Below are positions 1-9,068 of a DNA stretch of 64,000 nt, piece by piece. The notes under the pieces were generated by a model that saw nothing but the letters and a program-made list of their open reading frames with translations, ran no database searches and was not told the origin of the DNA. A program made the translations under genes and the position numbers. Position 1 is the first letter of the stretch; each line of letters opens with the position of its first letter. Source of the stretch: Mesorhizobium waimense (GTDB lineage: Bacteria > Pseudomonadota > Alphaproteobacteria > Rhizobiales > Rhizobiaceae); NCBI RefSeq assembly GCF_003601975.1, contig NZ_QZWZ01000010.1, positions 124,001-188,000 on the forward strand. Direction: 5' to 3'.

Positions 1-552
1 GGCGGCGAAAGCGGCGGCAGCACCCGCCGCGGCGACGATAATGCCGCCGATCGCCGGGCCGACGCTGCGCGTCAGATTGAAGCCCAGTGAGTTCAGCGCG
101 ACGGCTGCCGGCAGCTTGGCGCGCGGCACCATATCGCCGACCGAGGCCTGCCATGACGGATTGTTCAGCGCCGTGCCGCTGTCGATCAGGAAGGTGAAGG
201 CAAGAAGCGTCCACGGCGTTATCAAGCCGAGGTAAGTGAAGATGGTCAGAAGCACCGAAACGACCAGCATGAAAGTCTGTGCGACCAGCATCACCTTGCG
301 ACGGTCGAAGCTGTCGGCGATGGCGCCCGCAACCAGCGCAAACAGCATGATCGGCAAGGTGGTCGAGGCCTGGACGAGCGCGACCTGATAGGACGAGGTG
401 GCGATCGAGGTCATCATCCAGGCGGCGCCGACGCCCTGGATTAGGCCGCCGAAATTCGACACCAGGCTGGCCGACCATACGGCCCGGAAAATGCCGTGCC
501 GGAAGGGCGCCAGCGCCGAGACGCGTTCGCCGCCCGGCTCGTCATCGATCAT
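1..552 (-). CDS. MFS transporter, 5' part (cut by window edge)
   Basis: The minus strand is open from an ATG at 552 to the window edge, giving the first 184 residues. They contain several hydrophobic helices and, between helices 2 and 3, the sequence GAIADSFDRRKVM, which matches the MFS motif-A loop (GxxxDRxGRR type). The long opening and the ...NNPSWQASVGDMVPR... stretch resemble the enterobactin-exporter-like (EntS/MFS_3) group, so this is probably an inner-membrane proton-driven exporter. The substrate cannot be inferred. A GGCGGGA sequence lies about 8 bases before the ATG. It is transcribed in the same direction as the asnB-type gene to its right but is separated from it by 167 bp. Confidence 0.75.
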   Translation of the reverse strand, partial: MIDDEPGGERVSALAPFRHGIFRAVWSASLVSNFGGLIQGVGAAWMMTSIATSSYQVALVQASTTLPIMLFALVAGAIADSFDRRKVMLVAQTFMLVVSVLLTIFTYLGLITPWTLLAFTFLIDSGTALNNPSWQASVGDMVPRAKLPAAVALNSLGFNLTRSVGPAIGGIIVAAAGAAAAFAA

Positions 553-719
553 CAATACTGTCCCGCCTGATTACGTCCGTACCCCTCACCGTCATGCCAC
601 CCATGGAGGCTGAGCAGACGAACACCACTTCGAAAAAGGCCATGGTCCAACAACAGGATAGCACGGCAAAAATACGTCCGGACGCAACTAATCCAAAGGT
701 CTTGCCGCTCTGGACCAAT

Positions 720-2591
720 TTACGTCTGATCATTCCTGGCCGCGGCGTGCAGTGTCTCGGTGAGTTTTTCCGTCGTCTCGCCGCCGGCATGGAGGCGCAG
801 GAAGAGTTCCATGCCGACAAGCCTCAGCCTCGAGGCCACGTCACGCCTGGCCAGCCCGACAAAATCGTCGATGGAAGCGGCAGGCCATTTCATCGCATCG
901 CGCAAGAACCCGCCACGCAGCAGACCATGAATGCCGGCGGTGAAGTGGGGCGAGATCTCGAAGCCGACCTTGGGCGCATGGATGTTTTCGCGCGGGATGT
1001 GTTTTTCGGCGACCTTCTTCAAAAGCCATTTTCCGGTTTTGTCGCGGTATTTGTGGCGCCTCGGCAGATGGATCGCGTAGTCGATCAACCGGTTTTCGAG
1101 GAACGGAACCCTGAGTTCCACCGAGGCCGCCATGCTCAGCCGGTCGTGCCGGTGCAGCAGGTCCTGCAAATGCGAGTACATGTCGAAGAAGCAGCTTCCC
1201 AGGAAGGCTCGGTCGGTCAGTGGCGTCACCGGCTGAAGCCGGTCGAAGATTTCGGGCTGCAGGAAATTCAGGTCCGGCGACAAGGCCCGCAGGACCGCAT
1301 TGTGGCTCCAGCCTCCGCCATGGCCGATCGACCTGCTGAATGGCGCCTGGCGAAGGCGCTGAAATTTCCGGTCCAGCCAGCGCTTCGAGCGAAACAGCCG
1401 CGCCGGCCAGGACCACGCACGCCAGGCTCTCATGCTTGAGGCCTGCCACGCGTAGCCGCCAAAAAGCTCGTCGGCGCCTTCGCCGGTCAGCAGAACCTTG
1501 ACGCCGTCGGCCCGACACTGTTCGGCCATCGCCATTAGCCCGACATGGCTTGCATGCCAGCCGTCGCTTTCGAGATGCCAGATCACTTTTGGCCAGAGCT
1601 CGAAGAACCGGTTCCTGTCGACCGGCACCCGGCGCAGGCTGACGCCGACATGGCGGCCGGTCCGTTCGGCGTTCGCGGCCTCGCTGTGGCCGAGAAGGGG
1701 GTCGACGACATAGCCGTGGATTTCTGGCCTGAACCGCTTCGCCAGTGCGGTGATCAGGCCGGAATCGACCCCGCCGCTGCAGGCCGCGGCGATGCTGGTG
1801 TCGGCAATGCAGTGAAGCTCGACGCTGTCTTCGAGCAGTGTCTGGAGCGTCGCCATCTGCACCGCATCGGAGGCGGTATCGCCGGTGATGCGCGCCGTCT
1901 CCAGCACATCGAGTACATGCCAGAAGCGGCGCTTCTCAATGCCGCCATCGGTGATCTTCCACAGGCCGGCGGGCGGCAGCCGCTCGATCCCCTCGAACAG
2001 GCTGTAGCTGGAGTCGCGGCTCTGCCACGCGAGCCGCAAGGTGATCTCGCGCGCGTCGACGCGGCACGGGAAACCCTCGCAGGCAAGGATTGCCTTGTCC
2101 TCCGACGCAAACAGGATCCGTCCGCCTGTCTCGGCAACCGACATCGGCTTGATGCCGAGCCGGTCGCGGGCAAGCCACAATGCGGAACTGCGCACGTCGA
2201 AATAGGCGAAGGAAAACATGCCGTCGAATAGCGGCACGGCCTTCTCCGGGCCCCAGTGATGCAGGGCCTGCAGAACCACTTCCGCGTCGGAGACGGAGCG
2301 AAAGACGCGACCCTCCGCCTCGAGGACCTGGCGCAGCGTCCGGTAATTGTAGACTTCGCCATTGTAGACCAGCACGCCCTGACCGCATGCGGTCAGCATC
2401 GGCTCGCGGGCAGCGGGCGAGGGGTCGATGATGGCAAGCCTGCGGTGACCCAAGGCGAGCCGCCCGCTGCTCCAGCTGTCGTGGTCGTCCGGACCGCGAT
2501 GTGCCAGCGCCTGCATCATGCGGGCGATGTCCGAAAGGTCAGCGATGCCGATCGGGTCGCGCTTTCGCCAGACGCCGGCTATTCCGCACAT
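720..2591 (-). CDS. asnB: Asparagine synthase (glutamine-hydrolysing) family amidotransferase
   Basis: This 623-residue protein starts MCGIAGVW, so Cys2 becomes the N-terminal nucleophile of a class II glutamine amidotransferase domain (about residues 1-220). A C-terminal AsnB synthetase domain follows with the PP-loop ATP site CSGGVDSG near residue 270. It would transfer glutamine-derived ammonia to an adenylated carboxylate. True AsnB makes asparagine, but in rhizobia many paralogues of this length amidate sugars or peptides in polysaccharide or secondary-metabolite pathways, so the substrate is open. It sits next to fliQ, where flhA is found in other rhizobia, and shows no functional link to flagella. 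Confidence 0.85.
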   Translation of the reverse strand: MCGIAGVWRKRDPIGIADLSDIARMMQALAHRGPDDHDSWSSGRLALGHRRLAIIDPSPAAREPMLTACGQGVLVYNGEVYNYRTLRQVLEAEGRVFRSVSDAEVVLQALHHWGPEKAVPLFDGMFSFAYFDVRSSALWLARDRLGIKPMSVAETGGRILFASEDKAILACEGFPCRVDAREITLRLAWQSRDSSYSLFEGIERLPPAGLWKITDGGIEKRRFWHVLDVLETARITGDTASDAVQMATLQTLLEDSVELHCIADTSIAAACSGGVDSGLITALAKRFRPEIHGYVVDPLLGHSEAANAERTGRHVGVSLRRVPVDRNRFFELWPKVIWHLESDGWHASHVGLMAMAEQCRADGVKVLLTGEGADELFGGYAWQASSMRAWRAWSWPARLFRSKRWLDRKFQRLRQAPFSRSIGHGGGWSHNAVLRALSPDLNFLQPEIFDRLQPVTPLTDRAFLGSCFFDMYSHLQDLLHRHDRLSMAASVELRVPFLENRLIDYAIHLPRRHKYRDKTGKWLLKKVAEKHIPRENIHAPKVGFEISPHFTAGIHGLLRGGFLRDAMKWPAASIDDFVGLARRDVASRLRLVGMELFLRLHAGGETTEKLTETLHAAARNDQT

Positions 2592-2759
2592 GGCCTGCCT
2601 GCCGGTCTTGCCTGGTCCATGGTTTTCCGGGAATCACCAAGGCTGAAAACATCGGGGGCCGAGCTGTTGGCCGACCCGGCAGGCAATCTAGCTGGAACGC
2701 GGCCAGCCGCAAGCCGTTGCAGGATTTCTGCCCCTGTGTATGAGCCGGCTAACCCCGCG

Positions 2760-3026
2760 CTAGAAGCCGTTTTCGATGCGCTCGAAGATGACGTTGGTGA
2801 AGGCCGATATCTGGCCGCCGATAAACGGGCCGGTCAACGCCACCACCAGCATTATGGCGACGATCTTGGGCACGAAGGTCAGGGTGATTTCTTGGATCTG
2901 CGTCAGGGCCTGGATCAAGGCGATGCCGATGCCGACCGCCATCGCCACCAGCACCACGGGAGCGGATGCGGTCAGCACCGTCCACACCGCGTATTGGACG
3001 ATATCAAGGGCGTCGGCCTCGTTCAT
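2760..3026 (-). CDS. fliQ: Flagellar export gate protein FliQ
   Basis: FliQ is a small inner-membrane subunit of the flagellar type III export gate, assembling with FliP and FliR. The 88-residue product has the family's two hydrophobic hairpin helices (about residues 14-36 and 50-75) and the typical LIQALTQIQEITLTFVPKI segment between them. Length equals the family norm. It is the last flagellar gene of the flgE-flgK-flgL-flaF-flbT-flgD-fliQ run; FlgD ends 27 bp upstream. FliR and FlhA, its usual partners in rhizobial gene order, do not follow, and an asnB gene comes next. Confidence 0.95.
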   Translation of the reverse strand: MNEADALDIVQYAVWTVLTASAPVVLVAMAVGIGIALIQALTQIQEITLTFVPKIVAIMLVVALTGPFIGGQISAFTNVIFERIENGF

Positions 3027-3053
3027 GCGATGGACCCCGGCTTGATGTCGGCG

Positions 3054-3461
3054 TCAGCTGGCGGCCTTGACCGAGACGCCCGAGGTCACCGGAACTTCCG
3101 TGCCGTTCTCCAGCACCGCGATAAGACCGCTGCTGGCGAGGCGCACCGAGGCCACGGTGCCTGATGTGTTGCCGTCGGCGGAGGTTATCGAACGGCCGAT
3201 CAAGGCATCGGCCTGCGACAATGCCGAGGACTGCATGATCTGGTCAAGCTTGGTGTTGGTCTGCACCGATTGCTCGACCTGCGAGAAGGTGGCGAGCTGG
3301 GCGACATACTGCGTCGAATCCATCGGCTTGGTCGGATCCTGGTTCTTCATCTCGGCGATCAGCAGCTTCAGGAACGACTGATAGTCGACCGCAGTCTTGG
3401 AGGTCGAAGTGGTGGTCGAATTGGCGCCGGTCGGTATGGTGGTCGTCATGTCAACGGTCAT
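3054..3461 (-). CDS. flgD: Flagellar hook-capping protein FlgD
   Basis: FlgD is exported and caps the growing hook while FlgE subunits polymerise. The 135-residue product carries the conserved N-terminal block YQSFLKLLIAEMKNQDP followed by MDSTQYVAQLATFSQVEQ. After it only a short tudor-like tail remains (ending near VTSGVSVKAAS), so it is the short alphaproteobacterial form and not the roughly 230-residue enterobacterial form. Its ATG overlaps the TAA stop of flbT (TAATG arrangement), so translation is probably coupled. Confidence 0.93.
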   Translation of the reverse strand: MTVDMTTTIPTGANSTTTSTSKTAVDYQSFLKLLIAEMKNQDPTKPMDSTQYVAQLATFSQVEQSVQTNTKLDQIMQSSALSQADALIGRSITSADGNTSGTVASVRLASSGLIAVLENGTEVPVTSGVSVKAAS

Positions 3462-3904
3462 TAGTGTCGGGCTCCCACGGCCAGCGAGCGCGGCGCACCC
3501 GCAACATCGTCATTGCCGCCAAGCGCGCGGCGTTCGAGTGGATAAAGCGCCCGGATCGCCTTCAGCGCCTCATAGATATGATCCTCGCCGACCATTCGGT
3601 CGATCTGCTTCAGCGCGCTGCAGATCCGTTCGTCCTCGAAACTCGCCAGCAGCATGGGCAGCGAGCGGCGGAACATGTCGCGCGCCTCGGCGGCCGCCTG
3701 CGGGTTCATCAGCATGACCTGCAGGATGAAATAAAGCTGCTTGAGCGGTGTCGACGCCTCGTCGGCCTGGATGACATGGCTTTCGAGCAGGAACTGCACG
3801 TCGTTCATCAGCTCGATGGCGACCTTGCGGTCGACGCGAATGACGGCGCCGTTGATGTAGATCTTCTCGTTCGGCTTCAGCGATATCTTCAGCGTGTTGG
3901 TCAT
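3461..3904 (-). CDS. flbT: Flagellin synthesis post-transcriptional regulator FlbT
   Basis: The 147-residue product starts MTNTLKISLKPNEKIYINGAV, the FlbT family opening. In Caulobacter FlbT binds the 5' untranslated leader of flagellin mRNA and lowers its stability; in Brucella it acts positively on flagellin production. The frame is open further upstream, but the ATG at 3904 is preferred because it overlaps the flaF stop in an ATGA arrangement and gives the normal family length. Targets could be the two flagellin leaders near 17140 and 18300, both of which contain hairpins. Confidence 0.93.
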   Translation of the reverse strand: MTNTLKISLKPNEKIYINGAVIRVDRKVAIELMNDVQFLLESHVIQADEASTPLKQLYFILQVMLMNPQAAAEARDMFRRSLPMLLASFEDERICSALKQIDRMVGEDHIYEALKAIRALYPLERRALGGNDDVAGAPRSLAVGARH

Positions 3905-4248
3905 TGAATGCCGTCCCGGATGATCTGGGACACTTCGATCAGGCCTTCGAAATTGTTGGTGCGGCCCTGGCGGATGTCCTCGGCTTCGCGCAGCAGCCAC
4001 AGACCGATGGAGATCAGGTTGGCGCGTAGTTCCTTGGGCAATGCATTGTCGCTCGAGCCGAGATCCTCGACAAAGGTTGTCCATACCCGGTTGGTGAAGT
4101 GCAGCGCCTCGGCTGCTTGCATCGAACCATGGCCGACGGCCGCCGCCGCCGCCAGCATGTCGATCGAGCGGGTGAGCAGCTGCCGCTCCCGGTCCTTTGC
4201 GTCGGCGACGGAGTCGGTCTGGATGTCGGCGTAGGAGAATTGGTACAT
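3901..4248 (-). CDS. flaF: Flagellar biosynthesis regulator FlaF
   Basis: FlaF is a small helical protein of alphaproteobacteria required for flagellin synthesis or secretion and working with FlbT. The 115-residue product begins MYQFSYADIQTDS and includes the family-like segment NRVWTTFVEDLGSSDNALPKELRANLISIGLWLLREAE, here quoted only to show its helical character at about residues 51-92. It lies between flgL and flbT, the standard rhizobial order, and shares a four-base stop/start overlap with flbT. Confidence 0.92.
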   Translation of the reverse strand: MYQFSYADIQTDSVADAKDRERQLLTRSIDMLAAAAAVGHGSMQAAEALHFTNRVWTTFVEDLGSSDNALPKELRANLISIGLWLLREAEDIRQGRTNNFEGLIEVSQIIRDGIQ

Positions 4249-4279
4249 CTTGGGAGCTCTGCCGTTCCGGTGGGTGGTT

Positions 4280-5332
4280 TCAGGTCAGGTAGTTCAACAG
4301 GCTGAGTTGCTGCAGGCGCGCCGTCAGCGCGAAGGACGTCTCGATATGCTGCGTCAGGTCGGCGACGCGGGTCGCGGCTTCGGCGGGATCGACGCCTACG
4401 AGGTCGATGATATGCTTCTCGAACAGATCGACCTGCGTCTTCATGCGGTCGGTGGCGTCGGACACGCGGTTCTGGGCGAGGCCGGCCTCGGACCGCACCT
4501 GGACAAGTCCGCCGATGGCCTCGCCGACCAGCGTTTGGGCGCGGCTGGTGACCGAAGTCCTCGCCGCCTGGCTGATAGTGCTGCTGGAAAGCAGGCTGGT
4601 GACCATGGCCGATGCCATGGCGAGCTTGCGGATGCCTTCTTCATTGGCGCTGACCGAGGTTTCGGTGGTTTCGTTGAGCGCGATGCGGCTGGTGATCTGC
4701 TCATCGGTGGCGTTCGACCAAGTGCCTTGCCAGCCCGAGCCGAGGAACTGCGGCTCGACGCTTGTGGTGATGAAATCATCCATCTGGGCAGCGGTGATGC
4801 CGGCCGCGGCCGGATCGCCCTGCGCGAAACCGAAATAGGCGACGAAGGAAGCGTCGAAGGCAGCCTTGGCGGGGGAGCCGGCGGCGGTGAAATCATCGAT
4901 CGGCTTGACGTCGGTGTTGGTGCCGGCAAACAGATACTCGCCATTCACGCCGGTGTTGAGGATTCCCGTCATCTGTTGCAGCGCCGAGGCGCCGGCGGAC
5001 TGGGTGATGCTGGTCGAGGAATCGCCAGATACGGCGCTGGTCAGGGCCGAGAGGAAACTCTGCGCGACATCGGAGAGCTGGCCAAGCGAATCCTGGGTCG
5101 ATGTGAGCCGGGCGGCGACCAGCGCATTGGAATCAATGATGCCGTTCAGCCGGTCGAGATCGCGCTGGAAGGTCACGGCCTGGGTCGTGCGCCCGCCCAG
5201 CGCCAGCCCGACATCGGCGACCTGACCGGTCGACGCCTCTTTCGTCGCCTTGACCAGGTCGGCCTGCATGCGCATCTGCTGATAGCGCATGGCATTGGAC
5301 ATTGCAGCTGAGGAGACGGATGTGGCTTTCAT
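4280..5332 (-). CDS. flgL: Hook-filament junction protein FlgL (HAP3)
   Basis: FlgL forms the second junction ring between hook and filament. The 350-residue product has flagellin-like terminal helices: the N-terminus (MKATSVSSAAMSNAMRYQQ) and a C-terminal heptad region ending LTARLQQLSLLNYLT. The middle (about residues 80-230) is the variable surface domain. Only three bases separate it from the flgK stop, so both are co-transcribed, in the usual flgE-flgK-flgL order. Confidence 0.92.
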   Translation of the reverse strand: MKATSVSSAAMSNAMRYQQMRMQADLVKATKEASTGQVADVGLALGGRTTQAVTFQRDLDRLNGIIDSNALVAARLTSTQDSLGQLSDVAQSFLSALTSAVSGDSSTSITQSAGASALQQMTGILNTGVNGEYLFAGTNTDVKPIDDFTAAGSPAKAAFDASFVAYFGFAQGDPAAAGITAAQMDDFITTSVEPQFLGSGWQGTWSNATDEQITSRIALNETTETSVSANEEGIRKLAMASAMVTSLLSSSTISQAARTSVTSRAQTLVGEAIGGLVQVRSEAGLAQNRVSDATDRMKTQVDLFEKHIIDLVGVDPAEAATRVADLTQHIETSFALTARLQQLSLLNYLT

Positions 5333-5335
5333 GGA

Positions 5336-6787
5336 TTATCCCACTGCATCGAGCAGGGCTGACAGCATGTCGTCGACGGTCTTCATCATGCGCGCAGAGG
5401 CCTGATAGGTGTGTTCGAGATCGAGCAGCAGCGACATTTCCTGGTCGACGTTCACGCCGGTGTCGTTGGACAGCGCCTCGGCCGTGCGCGTGGCCAGCGC
5501 TTCCTTGGCGTCGGCGGTCGTCGAGGCCTGCTGGCGCACGCCTTCGAACCAGCCGATGGCGTTGGCGGCATAGTCGGAGACGCTTGATGTCGTCGTGATG
5601 CCGGCGGCGGCATCGAAGACCATCGGCTGGTCGAGCCTGTCGCCATAGGCGATCAAAAGGTCGGAATAGGATGAGCCGCTGGTGTTGAGGATATAGGCCG
5701 CGCCGTTGGCGCCGCCGTCGCGCAGCAGCGCCGGGTCGCCGCCGGCGCTCGGATCCATCGCCGTGTTGACGCTGATCGAACCGGCAAGGCCATTGACCAG
5801 CGTGCCGGCCGCCGGCACGGCGGGCGCGCCGGACCAGGTGAACAGGCCGGCCGCATCGGTCTGGGACGGCGCGGTTTCGGCGAAGGCGCTGATGAGACCG
5901 CGCGCGGTCTCGTCGAGCTGGCTCTGCATGGTTGCGGCGACGCTGTCGCGCAAGGTGATCAGGCCGGCGAGCTTGCCGACGGCGCTGGTGTTGCCGCCGG
6001 TGCCGGCGGAGACCGGCACGTTGTCGATATAGATGGTGTTGCCAGGGGTGCCGGCGGTGTAGCCGGCTGACGGCGTGAAGCTCACCGAGCGCGGCACGGT
6101 CTCGAACAGCGTCGTGCCGTCGTTGGTGGTGATGACCATGTCGTTGTCGCCGCGCGTAAAGGTCGAGACGGGGACATATTCGGCAATCTTCTTCAGCAGC
6201 GCGTCGCGCTGGTCGAGCGCGTCGGACACGTCGGTGCCCGAACGGGTTCCGGAGATGACGGACTTGTTGGCGTCCTGGAACTGGCTGAGCAGCGAGTTGA
6301 GGTCATCGACGGCGGTGGCGATCTGGCGGTCGGTCTGGGTGCGAAAATCCTGGATCGCCGTGGCGCCGTCGTTCAGCGAGCGTACGACATCCTTGGCTGC
6401 GTCGATGACGCTGGCGCCGAGATTCTGGTTGGACGGCGTCGTCGCGTAGAGCTGCAGCGCATTCTGCAGATTGGCGATCGCGGTTGAAGGCGAGGAGGCG
6501 TTGTCGACGCCGTTCACAGCGAGATCCAGCTGGTCCATGCCGTTGTAGAGCGCGCTCTGGCCGCTCCATGCCGAGAGCGCGCTGAGGTTCTGGCGAAACA
6601 GAAGGTCGTTGGCCGCCCGCTGGATCTCGACCGAACGGGCGCCGGGCGCCGTGCTGGTGATGACCGCGGTGCGGCGGGCGTAATCCGGATTGGAGGCATC
6701 GGCGACGTTGCGGGAGACGATGCTGGTCTGTTTTGACGTAGCCAGAAGCGACGACTGGGCGATGCTCAATGCGGAAGACAGCGACAT
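5336..6787 (-). CDS. flgK: Hook-filament junction protein FlgK (HAP1)
   Basis: FlgK forms the first junction ring on top of the hook. The 483-residue protein opens MSLSSALSIAQSSLLATSKQ and shows the rod/hook-family motif VSRNVADASNPDYARR near residue 25. It closes with LLDLEHTYQASARMMKTVDDMLSALLDAVG, the FlgK/FlgE/FlgG C-terminal helix at about residues 453-483. Length is at the short end for the family, as in other rhizobia. It lies between flgE and flgL. Confidence 0.93.
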   Translation of the reverse strand: MSLSSALSIAQSSLLATSKQTSIVSRNVADASNPDYARRTAVITSTAPGARSVEIQRAANDLLFRQNLSALSAWSGQSALYNGMDQLDLAVNGVDNASSPSTAIANLQNALQLYATTPSNQNLGASVIDAAKDVVRSLNDGATAIQDFRTQTDRQIATAVDDLNSLLSQFQDANKSVISGTRSGTDVSDALDQRDALLKKIAEYVPVSTFTRGDNDMVITTNDGTTLFETVPRSVSFTPSAGYTAGTPGNTIYIDNVPVSAGTGGNTSAVGKLAGLITLRDSVAATMQSQLDETARGLISAFAETAPSQTDAAGLFTWSGAPAVPAAGTLVNGLAGSISVNTAMDPSAGGDPALLRDGGANGAAYILNTSGSSYSDLLIAYGDRLDQPMVFDAAAGITTTSSVSDYAANAIGWFEGVRQQASTTADAKEALATRTAEALSNDTGVNVDQEMSLLLDLEHTYQASARMMKTVDDMLSALLDAVG

Positions 6788-6817
6788 GCGGCTCTTTCAC
6801 GGGCGGACGCCCGTCGT

Positions 6818-8071
6818 TTATCTCTTCAGGTTGACAAGGACGTCCATCAGGTCGGAACCCGTCTGGAATACTTTCGAATTGGCGGTGTAGCTGCGCTGCG
6901 CCGCGATCATGTTGGTGAGTTCCTCGGCGATGTCGACGTTGGAATTCTCGAGTGCGCCGGAGACGATCGAGCCGAGCTTGCCTTCATTGGCGAAGCCGAT
7001 GCGCACCGCGCCGGAATCCGCGCTCTGCGAATAGACGTTGCCAGGCAAGGCGGTGAGGCGGTCGGGGCTGGTCACGTCAGCCAGCGGGATCTTGTAGAGC
7101 GGCTTGGTGGAGCCGTCCTCATATTGCGCGTAGATGACGCCATCCGAGCCGATATCGATCTTCTCGATGGTGCTGGGCGCGTTGCCGTTGACCGTCGCAT
7201 CGGAGACCGTATAGCCGGTGCCGAGCTGGGTGAGCTTGGCCAGATCGAGGTTCATGGCCGCGCCGTTAGGCACGGTGAAAGAGACGCTGTCGACGGCGCC
7301 GGTGAGCTTGCCTGTGGTCGTGTCGAAGGTCAGGTTGGCCGAGCCCAGCGCGCCACCCGTATAAGGGAAGGAGGTGCCGGCGGTGGCCTGGGACTGATCG
7401 AAGACCGAGACTTCCCAGGTGCCCGTTCCGGTGTTGGTGAAATAGACGTCGAGCAGCACCTTATTGCCGAGATTGTCGTAAGCCACCAGCGACGATTTCG
7501 AGGTGTATTCGGCCGTCGGGCTGTTGGTGGAGGGCAGGGCGCCGGAGGGCGGGGTGGAGTTCGCCGGCAGATTGCCGGTGAAGGTGCCCTCGGTGCTTGG
7601 GGTCGCGGTCATCTCCTGGTCGGAGATCTGCACCGGCACGAGGCCCTCGAAGCCGTTGGCGGTAGCGGCCGGCACACCGTTGGCGTAGCTGTAGGCCATC
7701 AGCTGGTAGCCGGCGGCATTGACCAGCTTGCCTTCGGCATCCGGAACGAAGGCGCCGGCGCGGGTGAGGAAAGGCGTTCCGCTCGGATCCTGCACGACAA
7801 AGAAACCATCGCCGTTGACAGCCAGGTCCGACACCGATGTGGTGTACTGCAGCACGCCCTGGGCGCTGATAGAGGACCGGATCGTGGTGGTGACGCCGCC
7901 CGAATTGTAGGCGCCGCCGGTGCTCGGCATCACCAGTGTCGAGAATTCGGCAGAGGAGCGCTTGTAGCCGGTGGTGTCGGAATTGGCGATGTTGTCGGCG
8001 ACGGTCGACAGGCGGTTTGCCTGCGCGTTCATACCGGAAACGCCGGTCCGCATCATTCCGTACAGGCTCAT
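6818..8071 (-). CDS. flgE: Flagellar hook protein FlgE
   Basis: FlgE polymerises into the hook. The 417-residue product has the N-terminal rod-family motif ANRLSTVADNIANSDTTGYKR at about residues 18-38, a central insertion domain, and the C-terminal block ELTNMIAAQRSYTANSKVFQ followed by TGSDLMDVLVNLKR. It is the first structural gene after the regulator gene ftcR; the 95-bp gap (8072-8166) holds a small G/C hairpin at about 8095-8110 and presumably the promoter of the hook operon, consistent with FtcR/Rem control of flgE in Brucella and Sinorhizobium. Confidence 0.95.
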   Translation of the reverse strand: MSLYGMMRTGVSGMNAQANRLSTVADNIANSDTTGYKRSSAEFSTLVMPSTGGAYNSGGVTTTIRSSISAQGVLQYTTSVSDLAVNGDGFFVVQDPSGTPFLTRAGAFVPDAEGKLVNAAGYQLMAYSYANGVPAATANGFEGLVPVQISDQEMTATPSTEGTFTGNLPANSTPPSGALPSTNSPTAEYTSKSSLVAYDNLGNKVLLDVYFTNTGTGTWEVSVFDQSQATAGTSFPYTGGALGSANLTFDTTTGKLTGAVDSVSFTVPNGAAMNLDLAKLTQLGTGYTVSDATVNGNAPSTIEKIDIGSDGVIYAQYEDGSTKPLYKIPLADVTSPDRLTALPGNVYSQSADSGAVRIGFANEGKLGSIVSGALENSNVDIAEELTNMIAAQRSYTANSKVFQTGSDLMDVLVNLKR

Positions 8072-8166
8072 CGAAACGTCTCCTCAATGCCCCGTGAGAG
8101 TGGGGTCCATGACAGTGGTCGCGAGCCTATGCCCTTTGTCTTGCGCGAGGCTGGCGGGCACAGACA

Positions 8167-8835
8167 TCAGAACACCAGCCGGTAGCCGAGGAAGCGCTTG
8201 GAATCGATCGGGTCGTGGCCGAGCTTTTCGCGCAGCTTCTTGCGCAGCTTGCTGATATGGCTTTCCACCACGTTCTCCTCGACCTCCTCGTCGAAGATGC
8301 CGTAGATGGCGTTGAAGACCTGGGTCTTGGTGACGCGCCGTCCGCGATTGCTGGCCAGATATTCGAGGATGCGGCGTTCGCGGCGCGGCAAGGGCAACGG
8401 CTGGCCTTCGATCTCGGGATCGCGGCCATCCATGAAGATGCGCATCGAGCCGACCTCGGTATAGGCGACGTCTTCCTGAGCGCGGCGGCGGATGGCGGTG
8501 ATGCGGGCCAGGATTTCGCGGATGTGGACCGGCTTGCGGATGACGTCGTCGACGCCGCTCTCGAACAAGCGCAGCGTGTTTTCGAGCGAGTGCTGCTCGC
8601 TCAGCGCAATGACAGGTGCGCCGGTGCGGTCACGGATCTGGCGTGGAGAGATTGCACCTTCGCGGCAGTCGCCGATGAGGAAGGCTCTGACCGAGCGCAG
8701 ATCGATGTCGGCCGCCGAGTTCACCCATTCCCCGAATTCGCCTGGAGCGAAGCCGGCACAGGCGACGCCTTCGCGATCGAAAAGTGAGTTGTAGCCTTCA
8801 GTTACGAGCTCTCGCTCGTCAACGATCACGATCAT
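8167..8835 (-). CDS. ftcR: Flagellar OmpR-type response regulator FtcR/Rem
   Basis: This 222-residue orphan response regulator matches the FtcR (Brucella) / Rem (Sinorhizobium) master activator of late flagellar genes. The receiver looks complete: acidic pair Asp6-Glu7, candidate phospho-acceptor Asp56, Ser79 and Lys101 (VIRKPVH). A winged-helix DNA-binding domain follows (about 125-222) with [13 protein letters not shown] as recognition helix and FLGYRLVF at the end. No histidine kinase gene is nearby. It sits between the transglycosylase gene and flgE as in other rhizobia. Upstream, 8836-9068 is an AT-richer non-coding stretch that should contain its promoter. Confidence 0.9.
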   Translation of the reverse strand: MIVIVDERELVTEGYNSLFDREGVACAGFAPGEFGEWVNSAADIDLRSVRAFLIGDCREGAISPRQIRDRTGAPVIALSEQHSLENTLRLFESGVDDVIRKPVHIREILARITAIRRRAQEDVAYTEVGSMRIFMDGRDPEIEGQPLPLPRRERRILEYLASNRGRRVTKTQVFNAIYGIFDEEVEENVVESHISKLRKKLREKLGHDPIDSKRFLGYRLVF

Positions 8836-9068
8836 CGGCCCGCCCTCCGAATCAGCTCATTTGCCCCGTAGAAAAAGGCGTATCCGGTGGCGGGAATCCT
8901 GAACAACCGTCATTTCTTGTAGCTATTTTCTTGGGAGTTTTTTTGGGACGCGTAAATAAGCGCGGTCGCATGGGTGCGTCGGCGGTGTATCGGCAGCTAA
9001 GTCTTGCGGGGACGCGTCTGCCTTCAGCATGGTTGGGGAAGCCGGTGTGACTGTCACCCAGTTAGCAA

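Noticed and set aside
675-684. Perfect palindrome CGTCCGGACG upstream of the MFS gene
   Set aside because: A 10-bp GC palindrome is expected by chance in a window of this size and GC content, and it is over 120 bp from the start.
594-1439. Plus-strand frame opposite asnB
   Set aside because: It is antisense to the synthetase domain; composition is that of a GC-rich shadow frame.
3905-4084. 60-codon N-terminal extension of flbT
   Set aside because: It lies within flaF; the family start MTNTLKISL is at 3904.
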